Notes: generated from the letters alone by a model not told the origin. Positions 35,933-48,733 are shown, counted from the stretch's first letter. The stretch: DNA of 64,000 nucleotides from Anaeromyces robustus (GCA_002104895.1 MCFG01000222.1:49711-113710); one strand, 5' to 3'. Numbers and translations: made by a program.

Positions 35933-36501
35933 TTACCAAAAGTTATTTATTCCAATTATTGCAATAATATATTATAATATATTACTACATATAATAATTT
36001 AAATTAAAAAATTTGTGAATTTGAATTATATTGAATTAATAATTGAATGTATATTACAATATATTTTAATATTCTAATTCTAATATTAGATAAATAAATA
36101 ACTTTTTAAACTTATTTGAAATAACAATGTTAATATTTAAATTGAACCGGGTTATTTAAAAGTTTATATTAAATAATAGATTATTATTTAATATAAACTT
36201 TTAATTAAATAATAGATTATTAAAAAAAAATTAATATTACATTTATAATTAATATATATTTGAAAACTATAATGATAATTATAAGTATTAAATAATAAAT
36301 AACTAATAAATAATAATAGTAATAAAATATTTTTTTTTTAAAATTTTAATATTTTTTATACCTAATCATTTGATTATTAATATTATTATGTATTTCGGTA
36401 TTTGAAATACATTTTAATCATAAAATAAAATATATTAATATTTTTTATATATTTAATATATAAAATCAAATATTATTTGACTCTTAAATAATATTATATA
36501 T

Positions 36502-36545
<44 letters not shown>

Positions 36546-36743
36546 AAATAATTATAAAAATAAATAAGTATGATTTAATATTTTTTTTTAAGAAATGTTA
36601 GATAAAATAAAAAATTTCAATTGAAATATTTTACTGACTAAATTATCAAATAAAAATTTATAAATTTAACATAAAATTATTTATATTTTTTATAAATTAT
36701 TGTAATAATAACAATTATTTATATTTTATGTATATCTTATTAA
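35261..36743. other. gene-free region
   Basis: A tandem TATTTAATAATTGTTATTGG duplication at about 35389-35432, TTTA runs at about 35880-35933 and 36503-36543, and a palindrome at 36158. No gene is seen. Confidence 0.5.
36158..36202. repeat. perfect 20-bp palindrome, 5-nt loop
   Basis: Arms 36158-36177 and 36183-36202 are exact reverse complements. Confidence 0.85.
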
Positions 36744-37213
36744 TCAATTATATTGCCAAATTTTTGAACAATAATCATTGGTATCTTGACATTTACGTCC
36801 AAGTTCTTCAGACCATGGTTTTGATCAACAATTATTTAATTAAGCATAACATGAGTTAGACATTTCTGTCTTACAACCCCAATATCATCTTTATCACATA
36901 CTAAGTAATCTCTAGTTGTTGAATAAGTTGGAATTGTATTAAATGTTGTTGTAGTAGTTCTAGTTTTTGTAATAGTTGTGGTAGTAGTAGTTGGAACGGT
37001 ATTTAGTGGAACTTTAGTAGTAGTAGTTTTGGTGTTAGTAGTTGTGGTGGTAGTAGTTGTGGTGGTAGTAGTTGTGGTGGTAGTAGTTGGAATAGTCTTT
37101 GGTGGAACTTTAGTAGTAGTAGTTTTAGTAGTAGTTTTAGTAGTAGATTTTGTAATAGTATTTGTAAGTATATAGCCATCTTCACATAGTTTGTCATCAT
37201 CCAATTTGAAAAC
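36744..37213 (-). pseudogene. C-terminal fragment of a second LRR-type gene
   Basis: From an AG acceptor at about 37214 the frame reads VFKLDDDKLCEDGY, matching exon 17 of the gene at 30412-34428 (ELLLDDDKLCEYDS). A Thr/Lys/Pro mucin-like linker follows (TTTTKVPPKTIPTTTTT and longer), then a Cys-rich domain after a frameshift near 36870: DIGGCKTEMSNSCYA, a stop, NNC-TGA-SKPWSEELGRKC, QDTNDYCSKIWQYN and a final TGA. The Cys-rich end is absent from the 30-kb gene, so this fragment shows what the full protein probably looked like. No LRR exon is visible upstream. Confidence 0.6.
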
Positions 37214-37361
37214 CCTTTATTTTTTTTTATTATTTTTGTATTTAATTATATGTATAATATATTAATATCACTATTATTTTATTTTATTAATAATTGTATT
37301 TGTATTAATATCTGAAAATTATTTTACATATATATTTTTTATCATATATTAAATAAATAAA

Positions 37362-37470
37362 GTCAACAATAGCTGGATCTTGAGCTGAACTTCCAAATGA
37401 AGCTTTTTTTATTTTAGCATGAACCCTAGGGAAAACTTTCGTTTTTATCGATTTATGATTATTTTTGTGT
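37362..37470 (-). pseudogene. unassigned coding island
   Basis: The minus strand reads KTKVFPRVHAKIKKASFGSS then AQDPAIVD without stops, in unusually G+C-rich sequence (CCCTAGGG near 37427). This is part of some transposon or gene, family not recognised. It may be what truncated the neighbouring LRR-type fragment. Confidence 0.35.
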
Positions 37471-37569
37471 AATCATTCTCTGAAAATTAGAAAGGGTTAA
37501 TTTAATAATTTAATTAATAATTTATTTGATGGTTCTAACTCCTTTGATATATGATCTAAATAACTTTTA

Positions 37570-37678
37570 AATACTATTGAAAATAATAGAATTCGAATTA
37601 AAAGATTAATTGAAATGAGTTTTTGTTAATGACAAATTTTTTAATTATAATTCGAATTCTATTATTTTCAATAGTATT
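37570..37678. repeat. perfect 31-bp palindrome, 47-nt loop
   Basis: Arms 37570-37600 and 37648-37678 are exact reverse complements (core AATAGAATTCGAATTA). The right arm lies within the start of the coding island at 37650-37910. Confidence 0.9.
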
Positions 37679-37910
37679 AAAAGTGATTTCAATTTAAATT
37701 CATCAATAGAAAAATTTATTAATCAATATAATTGGGTAATTGGAAAATGCAATAATATTAATAAAAATAATTTATACTGGGAAACCAAGAGAGAAGAGGA
37801 AATTAATACGCATAAACAAAATGAATTTTGTCTGGAGAATTGGTTTAAAGTCAGAAATTTTACAAAACTGAAATTAGAATCATATTTTTTTAGGTCCTTA
37901 TAAAGTAAAA
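37650..37910 (+). pseudogene. unassigned coding island between palindromes
   Basis: The plus strand gives an open run: SIEKFINQYNWVIGKCNN, then LYWETKREEEINTHKQNEFC, then LENWFKVRNFTKLKLES. Composition is protein-like (Trp, Cys, charged helices) and unlike flanking A/T tracts. No start codon and no recognised family. It is bracketed by palindromes at 37570-37678 and 37996-38058. Confidence 0.4.
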
Positions 37911-37995
37911 AATAAAATAATACAGCCCTCTAAAATTAATTGATACAATTACTGAATTACCTATAGAGCATCTAGTTTATTTTCAAAATTATTAT

Positions 37996-38058
37996 AATTA
38001 TAATATGAAAAGGATTTAAAATATAAGTTTTTTTTTAAATCCTTTTCATATTATAATT
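37996..38058. repeat. perfect 25-bp palindrome, 13-nt loop
   Basis: Arms 37996-38020 and 38034-38058 are exact reverse complements (core ATATGAAAAGGATTTAAA). Confidence 0.9.
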
Positions 38059-38478
38059 AATTTTTCTTTTTGCTTATTTTTCTTTCAATGAATTTATTAT
38101 TTAAAAAATAATAAATAATTATACTTTTACTCTTTAGTGTAGTTAGCGATAGTAATTTTAAATAATTTTATTATAATTATTAAAATATAAAGAAAGAAAG
38201 GTAAAACTATTTTTATAAATATTTATTAAAATGTATATCATTTACTTAAAATTTATCGAAAAATAAAAATATATATTTTTTTTACTATATTAAATATATA
38301 TTATCTACTTAAAATTTCTACTTAATTTTTACTTGAAATTATATATAAGAATAAAAAATTATTTTTTCTTTGTCTAAATTATTTTTTAAAATTTTCTAAT
38401 AGAAATACTTTTTAATTTTTAAATATCAAAATAAAAAATAATTGCTAATTAATTAATTAATTAATTAATTAATTAATT

Positions 38479-38516
<38 letters not shown>

Positions 38517-39335
38517 ATAAGTTTTTTCTTTTTCTTTTTCTTTTTTGTTTAAAAAATCCTTTTTTTATTTACAGATTAAAAATAACTTATGAAATAATTG
38601 ACGTATTATTAATTATTATCAATTATTTTTTATTAATTAGGTTAGTTATTAATTTTAATTTTTATTTTGAAGTTTTTTTTTATACAATTTTAATAAAGTA
38701 ATTATATATATATAAATAAAAAATATATATATATATATATTTATATTTTTTATTATCATTATTTTTTTATTTCAAAATAATAACTTTAAAAAAAAAACAA
38801 ATAAAAATTTGAGATAGATATTTATAAATAAAATAAATATAGTAGAACTACATTATAGAATATAAAAGCGGATATGAATATATATTTAATATATATATAA
38901 AATAATATAACATCTGGTAGTTTAAATATTAATTAAATTAACAAAATAACAGTTAAAAAAAATAAATAATAATTAATAATAAATAATAACAATAATAATA
39001 AATAATAATAATAAATATATATATATATATATATATATAGAGTTTGATTTTAAATTTATTGAACAATTTTATTATTATTATAATATATATATAAAACAAA
39101 TTAAAAGAATGAAATAATTAATAAACTAAACAATAGTTAATACTTTCGTTATTATTATGGTAGCATTATTATTATTTATTAATGTCTATTTTATATTACT
39201 TTTTGTTATTATTATTATTATTATTATCATTAATTATTATATTATTATTTAATATTAAATAATTAAATATTTTTAATTAATAATAATAAAATAAAACTTT
39301 TAATATTTATTTCTAACAAAAAAAAAATAGATATT
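38059..39335. other. gene-free region
   Basis: TTAA and TTTA runs (about 38445-38515) and (TA)n tracts near 38725 and 39018. No gene is seen. Confidence 0.5.
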
Positions 39336-39339
39336 TTAA

Positions 39340-39900
39340 GTTTTATTTTACTGTTGTTTATTTTGGTATTGTTCTATCATCTCATAAAATATTATTAATT
39401 TATTATGTATTAAAAAAAAATAATGATTTTTCCTTGATTAATTATCCGAAATGAAAAAAAAAATAAATTATTAAATAATTAATTATAAAAAAAAACAGAA
39501 AATAATAATATTATAATATTATATATTAATTAAATGAAAACTTTATTGATCTTTTTTTTTTTTTTTTTTTTTTTTTTATTGATCTAAATTTTATTTTATT
39601 TTATTTTTTTTTTTATCCATATTAAATTTTAATTTTTTTTTCATTAATTTTATTTTATCATCCAATAATTTTTTTTAAGTAATTTAATATTTTTAATTAT
39701 TTTTTAGTTTATTTGGTAATTTACCATCATATCATGCTTATAACCTTATTATTATTATTATATATTATTATTATTATTATTATTATTAATCTATTTTATA
39801 AATATTTTTTTAATGGAATTTTAAGTTTTTGGGAAAAAAAAAAAAACAATGTTTATAATAAATAACTTTATTAATTATTAAACTATATTATAATTATTGT
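39340..39900. repeat. long direct repeat flanking the GPCR gene, downstream copy
   Basis: Collinear with 44185-44745 in direct orientation. Shared words in the same order are ACT(G/A)TTGTTTATTTT, ATCCGAAATGAAAAAAAAA, TATCCATATTAAATTTTA, TCATCCAATAA/TCATTCAATTA, TATTTGGT.ATTTA and AAGTTTTTGG. T-tracts differ in length. Non-coding. Confidence 0.75.
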
Positions 39901-40620
39901 TATTATCATTACTATTATTATTATTATTATTATTATGTATTATTAATATTATTATCTATTAATTGTTAATTATTATTGTGTATTATTTATTATATATTTT
40001 ATAATTAATATTTTTGAGATTTAAAGTAAAAATAAATAAAAGTTTAATATTTAATGTTTTTTTTTTTCTGTTTTTAATATTATAAAACAATTTTTTTTAT
40101 TATAATAAAATTTTTATTTTATTTTTTATTTTTTATTTTTTTTTTAATTATTAATTTAATTTATTATAATAATAATAAATTAAAAATAATAACCAGTTTT
40201 TTTTTTTTTTTTTTTTTTTTATTTTATCCAATTAATTAATTTTTTTATTCTAAATTTACATTGTTATTATTATTATTATAATTTTTCATGATTAATTTAT
40301 AATAATAATAATTTATGATAATTATAATATATTATTAATAACTATCTATTTTTTTTTGTTATTTTAAATATTATCCTTATTATTATTATTATTTATTATA
40401 TATAATTTCTATCTATTATTTATTATTATTATTAATTATATATAATTTCTGTTATTTATTATTATTCTAATTATTTATAATTTTCTATTATTTATTTGTT
40501 ATTATAATTATTTATAATTTTCTATTATTTATTTGTTATTATAATTATTTATAATTTTCTATTATTTATTTGTTATTAATTTTAATTAGTATATTTATTT
40601 ATTTTTTTTTGAATTAGGTT

Positions 40621-43376
40621 TTAATTAAAATTAATTTTCCTGTTATAATTGGAATTTTCACTTAAATTATTAAGGTAAAAGTAACTGTTGCTATTATTAT
40701 TACTACTGCCATTATAATTATTATAATAATTATTATTGTTACTATTATAATTTCTTAAATTATCATTATTTATGACGCTATTAAATAACATGCCATTACT
40801 ATTGTCATTGTAACTACTATTTAAATCTTGGAGAGTATGACTGAAGGAACGGAAACTTTGATTATTACTCATGAATTGATCCTTTTTATTATTACTACTG
40901 GTATTATAACTTGAATTCATATTGATGTAGATTTCGGATGTATTTTTACTAGAATTTTTGGTAGTATCGAACATGGAAAAGGAAGAATTCATATCTTTTT
41001 TCATGGCTACAAAATTAGCAATATTATTAATATTTTTAAAATCAGAACTATTAAATTTACTTTTATTCTTAATAGGGTGCTTTTTAATATATAAAATACG
41101 ATTTCCAATTAATAAATGTACAGTAATGACAGATGTGGTTAATTGAAGGAAAATAGTGAAAAGTAAAGAAGTTGATACTTGATCAATATTACTTGTACTC
41201 ATAAAGGTAGAAAAAGCTTGTTGAACAACAAAGGAAGTAATTAATAATAAAACAATGAAAAATATAAATTTGGTATCTCCATATTTCTTTGAAAGTTTAT
41301 GAACCTTTATAGTCATTCCCATCATAAGAATGAACTTTATAATAATAAAAAAATAAAATAAAAAAAAAATAGAATTAGAATATAAATAAAAATTATAATT
41401 TATATAATATATATTATGTATATATGTATATTTACCATAAAAACTGTATAAATATTGGAATATAAAGCATATTTTGCAAAATCGTAAAAACAAGTAATAG
41501 TACGAGTCAAAGCAATTGAACCTGTAGTTATTAAAATGAAATGATCCCAAGCTGTAAGGATATAGAAGGCCATGAATGTTAAGAATAAAATGAGAATAAT
41601 ATAACGAATGATACGTTTATCATGTAATTTTTTACCACAAGACATATTTGTTACATTAGTATAAATGTAATAGATACGGAAAATGATAGCGAAAAGAGGT
41701 GTGTAAATAAGATTATCAATGAAGAAATTGATAACAACATTCATACGACATAAATAATTGGTACGAATATAATTTAAAGTATAAGGATAAATAATTTTTA
41801 AGGCAATACCAATGATAGTGATATTGGTTAAATATGGTGACATAGCTTTAATGTATGGATGTTTACGATTACGATACACTTTATAAATGATCCAGAATAA
41901 ATAAATGACAGTGAAAAAGGATAAAGAATTTAATCCCATAAGTAAAGCTGTGATAGGATTTAATTTGAAAGTTTCAAGAGAATCATTCCAAATATCTAAA
42001 AGATTAGAAAAAGTTTTGATAATTACATTATTATCCTTTGAAGTTAAAGTATTTCTTAAAGAGATTGGTAATACTAATCTAGATTCTAAATAATTAGCAC
42101 TATATCTACTTTTCTTTAATACTTTTGTGATAAGAATAGGTTTTAATTGTTCATAAAGAGTACATATACCTGAATTTTCTCCTGAACAATAAGCATTAGC
42201 AAAATCATTATTGGATAAATTTTTTAAATCAAATGTTGGTAAAGTACCGAATTGTTCTGAACGATAAATTTGAATTTCAGGTGAGGTAAGTTCAATAGCG
42301 AATTGAACTAATTGATCAATAGGTTTTTGACTATTTTTATTGATGACAAGGTATTTTTCACTGACTACACTTTTACCTCCTGGTAAAGAATCAGCTAAAA
42401 TTGTAACATTTTGATTATTATTTTTAAAGTAATGATGATCGGAAGCCTTTCCCTTATAAATTCTTTTTTCACCATTCATAAAAGAATTGTAAGCTTCAAG
42501 ATTGGAAATAGATAAAGATTTTTCCATATTATTTCCCATTAATTTGGTAACGTAATCTCTAAATAAATTAAATAAATCATTAGATTTTCTGTCGTATAAT
42601 TTATTGTAGGTAGAAGGATCTTCTTCTTTAGGTATATCATATTGATAACGTACAAATTCAGCAAAGAAATTAATTATTTCATCATTATTTCCTAAACCAA
42701 CACTTAATACACCAGAAGGATCTAAATTTTTCCAGCCTTCTAAATTTTGAACTTTGGAAAGTAAATCTTTTATTTCGGTAGCTTCTGGATAATAGTATAA
42801 GACATCAAAATCAAATTCATATGGAAGACCATATAATTTATTATCGACGGTAGTTCCATCCTTTAAAATATTGGCACTATGATGACTGAGGGTTTCCTTT
42901 TTAATTTTATGGTCATTATTATAATTTACATAAAAATTGGTAATTTCATCGAATCCAAATAAAGATTCTAATATAGTATTGGTAATGTAAGAATCATCAC
43001 TAAATAAAAAACGATCATCTAATATCATCATATCATAATTACTACTTTTTAATTCACGAAGAGTACAATTAAAATTTCTAGCAAATTCTGTATCAACTGA
43101 AAAAAAGGTATTAGCGGATTGGTAAAAATAAAAAACACTTTCTCCATCAGTTGGTTCTGGAACACAATAAGAAAAATTAACACCAAAATCAATATTTTTA
43201 GATACTAAATATTGATTAATTTGTTCATTATAATTATTTAAATATTGTTCATTTTCTGTACTAATATTTGGTGGGTTGATTAAGATATTAATTACTTCTT
43301 TTGTATTTATTTTTTCTATTAAAAATAGAAAATAACTAATTATATATAAAGAAATGGTACTATTTATAAATTTCAT
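40621..43376 (-). CDS. class C GPCR with solute-binding-protein-like ectodomain
   Basis: Two exons: 43376-41436 (647 codons) and 41334-40621, joined across a 101-bp intron (donor GTAAAT, acceptor AAG) in phase 0, giving 884 aa. Residues 1-25 are a signal peptide. About 28-465 form an ectodomain resembling bacterial extracellular solute-binding proteins (LYGLPYEFDFDVLYYYPE, YLVINKNS, AIELTSPEIQIYRSEQFGTLP), the two-lobed ligand-binding clamp. Seven helices follow: about 474-500, 514-533, 546-568, 588-612, 628-650, 668-690 and 700-725. C543 at the top of helix 3 and C629 (TITCFYD) fit the conserved disulfide. The cytoplasmic tail is Asn/Ser-rich with poly-Asn runs, as in GABA-B-like receptors of chytrid-grade fungi and amoebae. 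It should sense an extracellular small ligand, perhaps a sugar or amino acid, through a G protein. Frame intact. Confidence 0.88.
41335..41435 (-). other. intron of the GPCR gene
   Basis: The donor GTAAATATAC follows ...YTVFM, and the acceptor ...TTATTATAAAG precedes FILMMGMTIK. Reading through the intron would add an in-frame stop; splicing restores the sixth and seventh helices. Confidence 0.85.
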
Positions 43377-44184
43377 TTTGATTAATTTCTTATTTTATTT
43401 TATTTTATCTAAATTACTTATATTATTTATATTGTATTTTTTTTATTACTGTATTATTTCTATTATTTCTATTTTATATATATATTTTTTATTTCTATTT
43501 TTTTATTTTATATATATATATATATTATTTTATTTTTATTTTATTTTATTTTATTTTGTTTTATTTTATTTTATTTTATTTTATTTAATTTAATTTAATT
43601 TTATTTTTAATTTAATATTATTTAAATTATTTATATAATTTTTTAACTATTATATTGTTTTTATTTCTTTATTATATTTATTTTACAAATCTTTAAAATT
43701 AATTTTCTTGATTTTTAAATTATTTTTAAAGATTATATTTTTATTTTCTTTTATTGATTTTTTTTTATTTTCTTTTATTGATTTTTTTTTATTATCTTTT
43801 ATTGATTTTTTTTTTATTTTTATAAAATCAATTTATTTTTTTTTTTTAAAAATAATTTTTTTAAGTTTTTCTTTTTTCTTTGTAATATATTCTTTATATA
43901 TTTAATAATAATTATTAATTATTTTTTTATTCAACTATTAAATATATATATAATTACAAATTCTAAAAAAATTATACAAAATAAATCATTCCAACTATTA
44001 AAAATCTTCAATATATCTAAATTTTTTTTTGAAATTTTTTTTATTTTGTATTTTTTTTTAAAGATTTTAAAAAAATGAAGACAAAAAGTAATCCTTTTAT
44101 ACATATAAATAATAATTAAAAAAAACTATATAAAATATCTATATTCAAATATTAAAAATATTATTAAAGTTTTTTTTTTTTTTT
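43377..44184. other. upstream flank of the GPCR gene
   Basis: T-rich on the plus strand (TTTTATTTTA units near 43530-43590, TTTTATTGATTTTT units near 43745-43815). It should include promoter and leader; no specific site can be named. Confidence 0.5.
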
Positions 44185-44745
44185 TACTATTGTTTATTTT
44201 AATATTGTTCTTCCTCCAATAAAAATATTATTAATATTTATTATATATTAGAAATTAAAAATATATATATAATAAAAATGTTATACTTATTATTAATCCG
44301 AAATGAAAAAAAAAATATTATTAATAATAATGGTAACAGAAATTTTTTTTTTTTAATTTAAACTTTCTTTTCTCTATTATCCATATTAAATTTTATTTTT
44401 ATTTATAATTTTTTTATCATTCAATTATCTTTTTAAGTAATTTTAATATTTTTTTAACTGTTTATTTGTTTTTTTTTTTTATTTATTTTTTATTTGGTTA
44501 TTTATTATCATGTTATAACTTTTTATAACTTAATATTATTTTATAAATATTGATTTAATATTATTTTAAATATTATTAATTATTATTATTACTATTTTAT
44601 TATTATTTTTTTACATTTGTTAATATTAAATTTAATCTATTTTCTAAGTATTTTAAGATGAATTTTTTATAATAATTAAAGTTTTTGGAAAAAAAAACAA
44701 TATTTAACATCAGAAACTTTATTAATTATTAAATTATATTTTTAT
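44185..44745. repeat. long direct repeat flanking the GPCR gene, upstream copy
   Basis: Partner of 39340-39900. It lies about 0.8-1.4 kb upstream of the GPCR start codon. Confidence 0.75.
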
Positions 44746-45139
44746 ATTAAAATTTTAATATTATTTTTAAAAATATCTTCCATTAATAATTAAAATATAA
44801 ATTAAAAACATTAATTTTTTTATTAATTAAATTTATTTTTTATATTAAAAATTTCACTTTTTTTTTTTTTTTTTTAAAAAATAATATTTATTAAATCATT
44901 TAATTTTATTGGCTAATCATTTATTGAAAACTATTTGATTTTTGAAATTTAATAAAAGTAAAAAAAAAAATTTTTTTCTAATAAAATGATAAAATAATAA
45001 TAAAAACTTTAATATTGTTTATTTAAAAATATCTTTCCATTATATTGGAAATATCTTTTCAATATTTAAAAATATTATTAATTTATTAATTAATTATCAA
45101 CTATTTATTTTTATTAATAATATTATTTAATATTTAATA

Positions 45140-45214
45140 TTATATTATATTATATTATATTATATTATATTATATTATATTATATTATATTATATTATAT
45201 TATATTATATTATA
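45140..45214. repeat. (ATATT)n array
   Basis: Same pentamer as at 1996-2071. Confidence 0.9.
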
Positions 45215-46079
45215 TATTTAATAAAAATTTATTTTATTATAATATTATGACATAAATTATTTTATTATAATATTATGACATAAATTATTTTATTGATAAA
45301 AATTACATAATAATATATATTTATTTTTATTTAATATTTTTAAATATTACTTATAAAACACATAATAATAAAACTATTAATAATTTTAATTTTTTAATAG
45401 TTTTATTTTTATTTTATTTTTAATAATATTGTTGGTTTAATAATAAAAAATCGTATGATGTAGATATTTGTATTTTTTATTTATGATTTATCCATTCCTA
45501 ATATTATTAAAAATATTTTTATTTTTATTTTTATTATGCTGATGTTTAATTTTTTAAACATTTTTAGATTTTTTATATAATTAATAGTAAAGCTTTTATT
45601 TATTGTTATTTAAATGTATAAATTCATATTGAAAAAAAAAAACTTTATACAATAATCCAAAAAACATCTACAATAAAATAATAATTTTTCTTATTTTTTG
45701 TAATATATGTGAATATTGTTTGATGTAGATTTTATGTTTTTAATGTTTTAAACTTTATTATAATAAATATTATAAATATTATTTTTAAATAGTATTGTTA
45801 TAAATTTTAAACTGTAAATATATAAATATATAATAAAAAATATATATATATCTATGGAATAATATAGTGAAAAATAATAAAAATTTGAAAAAAAAAAAAA
45901 AAAAAATATTAGAGTTGTGTAATATTTTATTGTAGTACAGTAAAAAAAATATATGTAATATTTTATTGTAGTACAATAAAAAAAATATTTAATAATAAAA
46001 ATAAATATATTAAAATTATTTTACTGTGTAACATTTTTATAATAATGTATTTAATAAAAGGGTAATGTTTATTTTCACA

Positions 46080-46400
46080 AAAATATTACTTATACAAGAG
46101 AATAATATTAAAAAAATAAAAATAAAAATGATATACAAAAAATATTTATGCGAAAGTGAAAGAAAATAGTATTAAAAAATGGAAAATGTAGTGCAAAAGA
46201 TATTTATTTGAAAATAAAAAAAAAGAACAATATTAAAAAGTAAAAATATTATTCATGAATTTTTTTTTTTATAATAAAATAATGTGGTGCAAAAGATATA
46301 TATATGAAAATAAAAAAAGAATAATATTAAAAAAGTTAAAGTGTTATACATGAATTATTTTTTGTGAAAATAAAGAAAAATAATATTAATATTATAAAAT
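46080..46400. repeat. degenerate tandem repeat of about 90 bp
   Basis: Three to four diverged units marked by GTGCAAAAGATAT (46191, 46283) or CAAAAAATAT, then GAAAATAAAAAAAGAA.AATATTAAAAA, then a CATGAATT word (46254, 46350). Confidence 0.7.
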
Positions 46401-46787
46401 AGTAATATAAAAAAATTTATAATTAAGAATCTTTACAATATTGAATATATTGAATTTTATGGGTTAATTTAAAATATTATTACTTGTGATTAAATACATT
46501 AAAAAAATATGAAAAAAAATTAAAAAAAATAAAAAGTATAAAAAAATAAAGATGTATTAAAGTTAATTATATAAAATTTATTTTATAATGTATCATGGTT
46601 TAATAATTTAAAAATAAAATCAAATATTTTAAAATAAAAAGTATAAAACATAGTTTGACATTTTTTAAATAAATAATTAATATTATATCAATATTATTTA
46701 AATATTATTTAATTATATTATTGATAATATTATTTAAATAAAATTGAGAATATAATTTATATATGATTGAGAATTTTATTGTATATA

Positions 46788-46945
46788 TTTATTATTAGTA
46801 TTATAATTATGTTTTATTAATATTATAAAACCATTTTAATAATATTTATAATATTTATTATTAATATTATAATTATGTTTTATTAATATTATAAAACCAT
46901 TTTAATAATATTTATAATATTTATTATTAGTATTATAATTATTTC
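46788..46945. repeat. 66-bp tandem repeat, 2.4 copies
   Basis: The TTTATTATTA landmark recurs at 46788, 46854 and 46920. The two full units are nearly identical. Confidence 0.9.
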
Positions 46946-48156
46946 TATTAATATTTTTTAAAAATACTATAATTTGTTATATTAATTTTTTAATATTATT
47001 TTAAAATATCATATTAATTTTCTTAATATGAATTATTAATAATGAAAATATTCTCAATATTATCCAAAAAATCTATTTGGGTAATGATAGGTGATTTTTT
47101 TTTTTTATTATCAAATTAAATTTTATTTTTTTTTTTATTTTAATAATGGATAATCTCAATTTTATGTTTTTAATAATATAAATTAAATTTTTATAAAATT
47201 AAATTAAAATTAAATTAAAAATAAATTAAAAATATTTTGTGGTTTTTATTGATGATAATAAACTTTAATAAATACTAAAAAAAAAAAGATTGAAAATATT
47301 TATTTTTGTAATATTTTTATAATTATATTTTTATAATAATAATTATAAGATTTAATTAATAAATAAATAGTTTATAAATATTTTATAAATATTTTATATA
47401 TAAATAGTAATAATAATAAATAATAAAAATAATAAATAATAAATAATTATATTAATAATATTAATAAATAGTAATAAAAATATCAATAAATAATAAATAT
47501 ATTATTAATAAATAATGATAAAAATTTATCCTTTAATTTATTTATTTATCAATTTATTTATTAAAAACTTTTGGAAAATCAGTTTTTTGGTGATTCATAT
47601 TCATATTTAACTACATTAACACATGGCCTTAACAAGGTAAAAAAAACCTTATTAAATATAATTATTTATTATTAATAGATTATTTATTATTACTAAATAA
47701 TTTATTATTATTTTTATTATTATTAAATAAATCTTAAAATTACTATTATGAAATATCATCCAATAAAAATATAATTATTACCAAAAAAAAAAAAACGTGA
47801 TTATTTATCGTTTATTGTTTACTTTTTTTTTATTTACTAATAATTGAATAAAAAGATACAATAATAATTTAGATTTAATAATGAATATCAACTTTATCTT
47901 ATATATTTTTATATATAAAAAGTGAAGTATTTTATCAATTAAATAAATTTCCAATACTTTTATATATATATTAATCTATTATTATGTGAATGTGAATAAT
48001 TTTTTATTATAATTTGTAAGATAATACATTTTAATACATTAGATACTTTCAATACTATAATATAATAAAATTTTTTTATAATAATATTTAATATAATAAT
48101 TATTAAAATAGATATCTCCCATTCTAAATCTTTAATTACATAATATTTTTTTACAA

Positions 48157-48206
<50 letters not shown>

Positions 48207-48499
48207 TTTTTCCATTAAATAGTTAATATTGTTAAAAAAAAAAACTTTTTTTAATTATAAATAAATTTTTATTACTTGATTAACTATTATAAAAACATTC
48301 TATTCTGTATATTTATTTATTTATTTATTTATGTATTTTAAATTTATTATTATTTATATTATTTCATTAATAATTATCTATTTCATTGATATTGTTAATA
48401 AAGAAAACATCTCATTAACATAGCATAATATTAAATTATTATTTAGAAGCGCATTAAAAAAATTTATCTATAATTTTTATTTATGATAATTTTTTTTGT

Positions 48500-48648
48500 A
48501 ATATATCTCAAAATATTAATTTTAATTGGCTGAAGATTAGATATAATTATAGATCTTTAACAGAACTTCTAAATGAGTATAAAATTATAACAAAGGATAG
48601 AGAAAACATTCATATTTTCATTGATTTATACTTAGTTTTTATGTAATA
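48500..48648 (+). pseudogene. unassigned coding island next to a palindrome
   Basis: The plus strand reads NISQNINFNWLKIRYNYRSL then TELLNEYKIITKDRENIHIF and IDLYLVFM before a stop. Protein-like composition in otherwise gene-free DNA. Its last codons are the left arm of the palindrome at 48631. Family not recognised. Confidence 0.4.
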
Positions 48649-48733
48649 AAATTCTTGTCTAATTAAAAAAAAACCTAAGAATTTATTAAGGTTTTTTTTA
48701 ATTAGACAAGAATTTTATTACATAAAAACTAAG
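48631..48733. repeat. near-perfect 45-bp palindrome, 12-nt loop
   Basis: Arms 48631-48676 and 48689-48733 differ by one base in an A/T run. Longest short-loop palindrome of the set. Confidence 0.92.

Larger units (their letters stand above)
44746..48489. other. gene-free A+T-rich region
   Basis: No gene is seen in 3.7 kb. Contents are listed separately: (ATATT)n, two tandem repeats and a poly(A) run at about 48157-48204. A triple TTATTTTATTATAATATTATGACATAAA-type repeat lies at about 45228-45295. Confidence 0.55.

Noticed and set aside
36978-37200. Val-rich plus-strand and Leu/Gln-rich minus-strand frames
   Set aside because: Shadows of the Thr/Lys-rich stalk in the LRR-type fragment, which is the reading supported by homology to the 30-kb gene.
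45785-45976. 63-codon minus-strand frame
   Set aside because: Phe/Tyr/Asn low complexity with no conserved feature; same for 4432-4668, 9789-10022, 19247-19528, 43354-43905 and 54382-54687.
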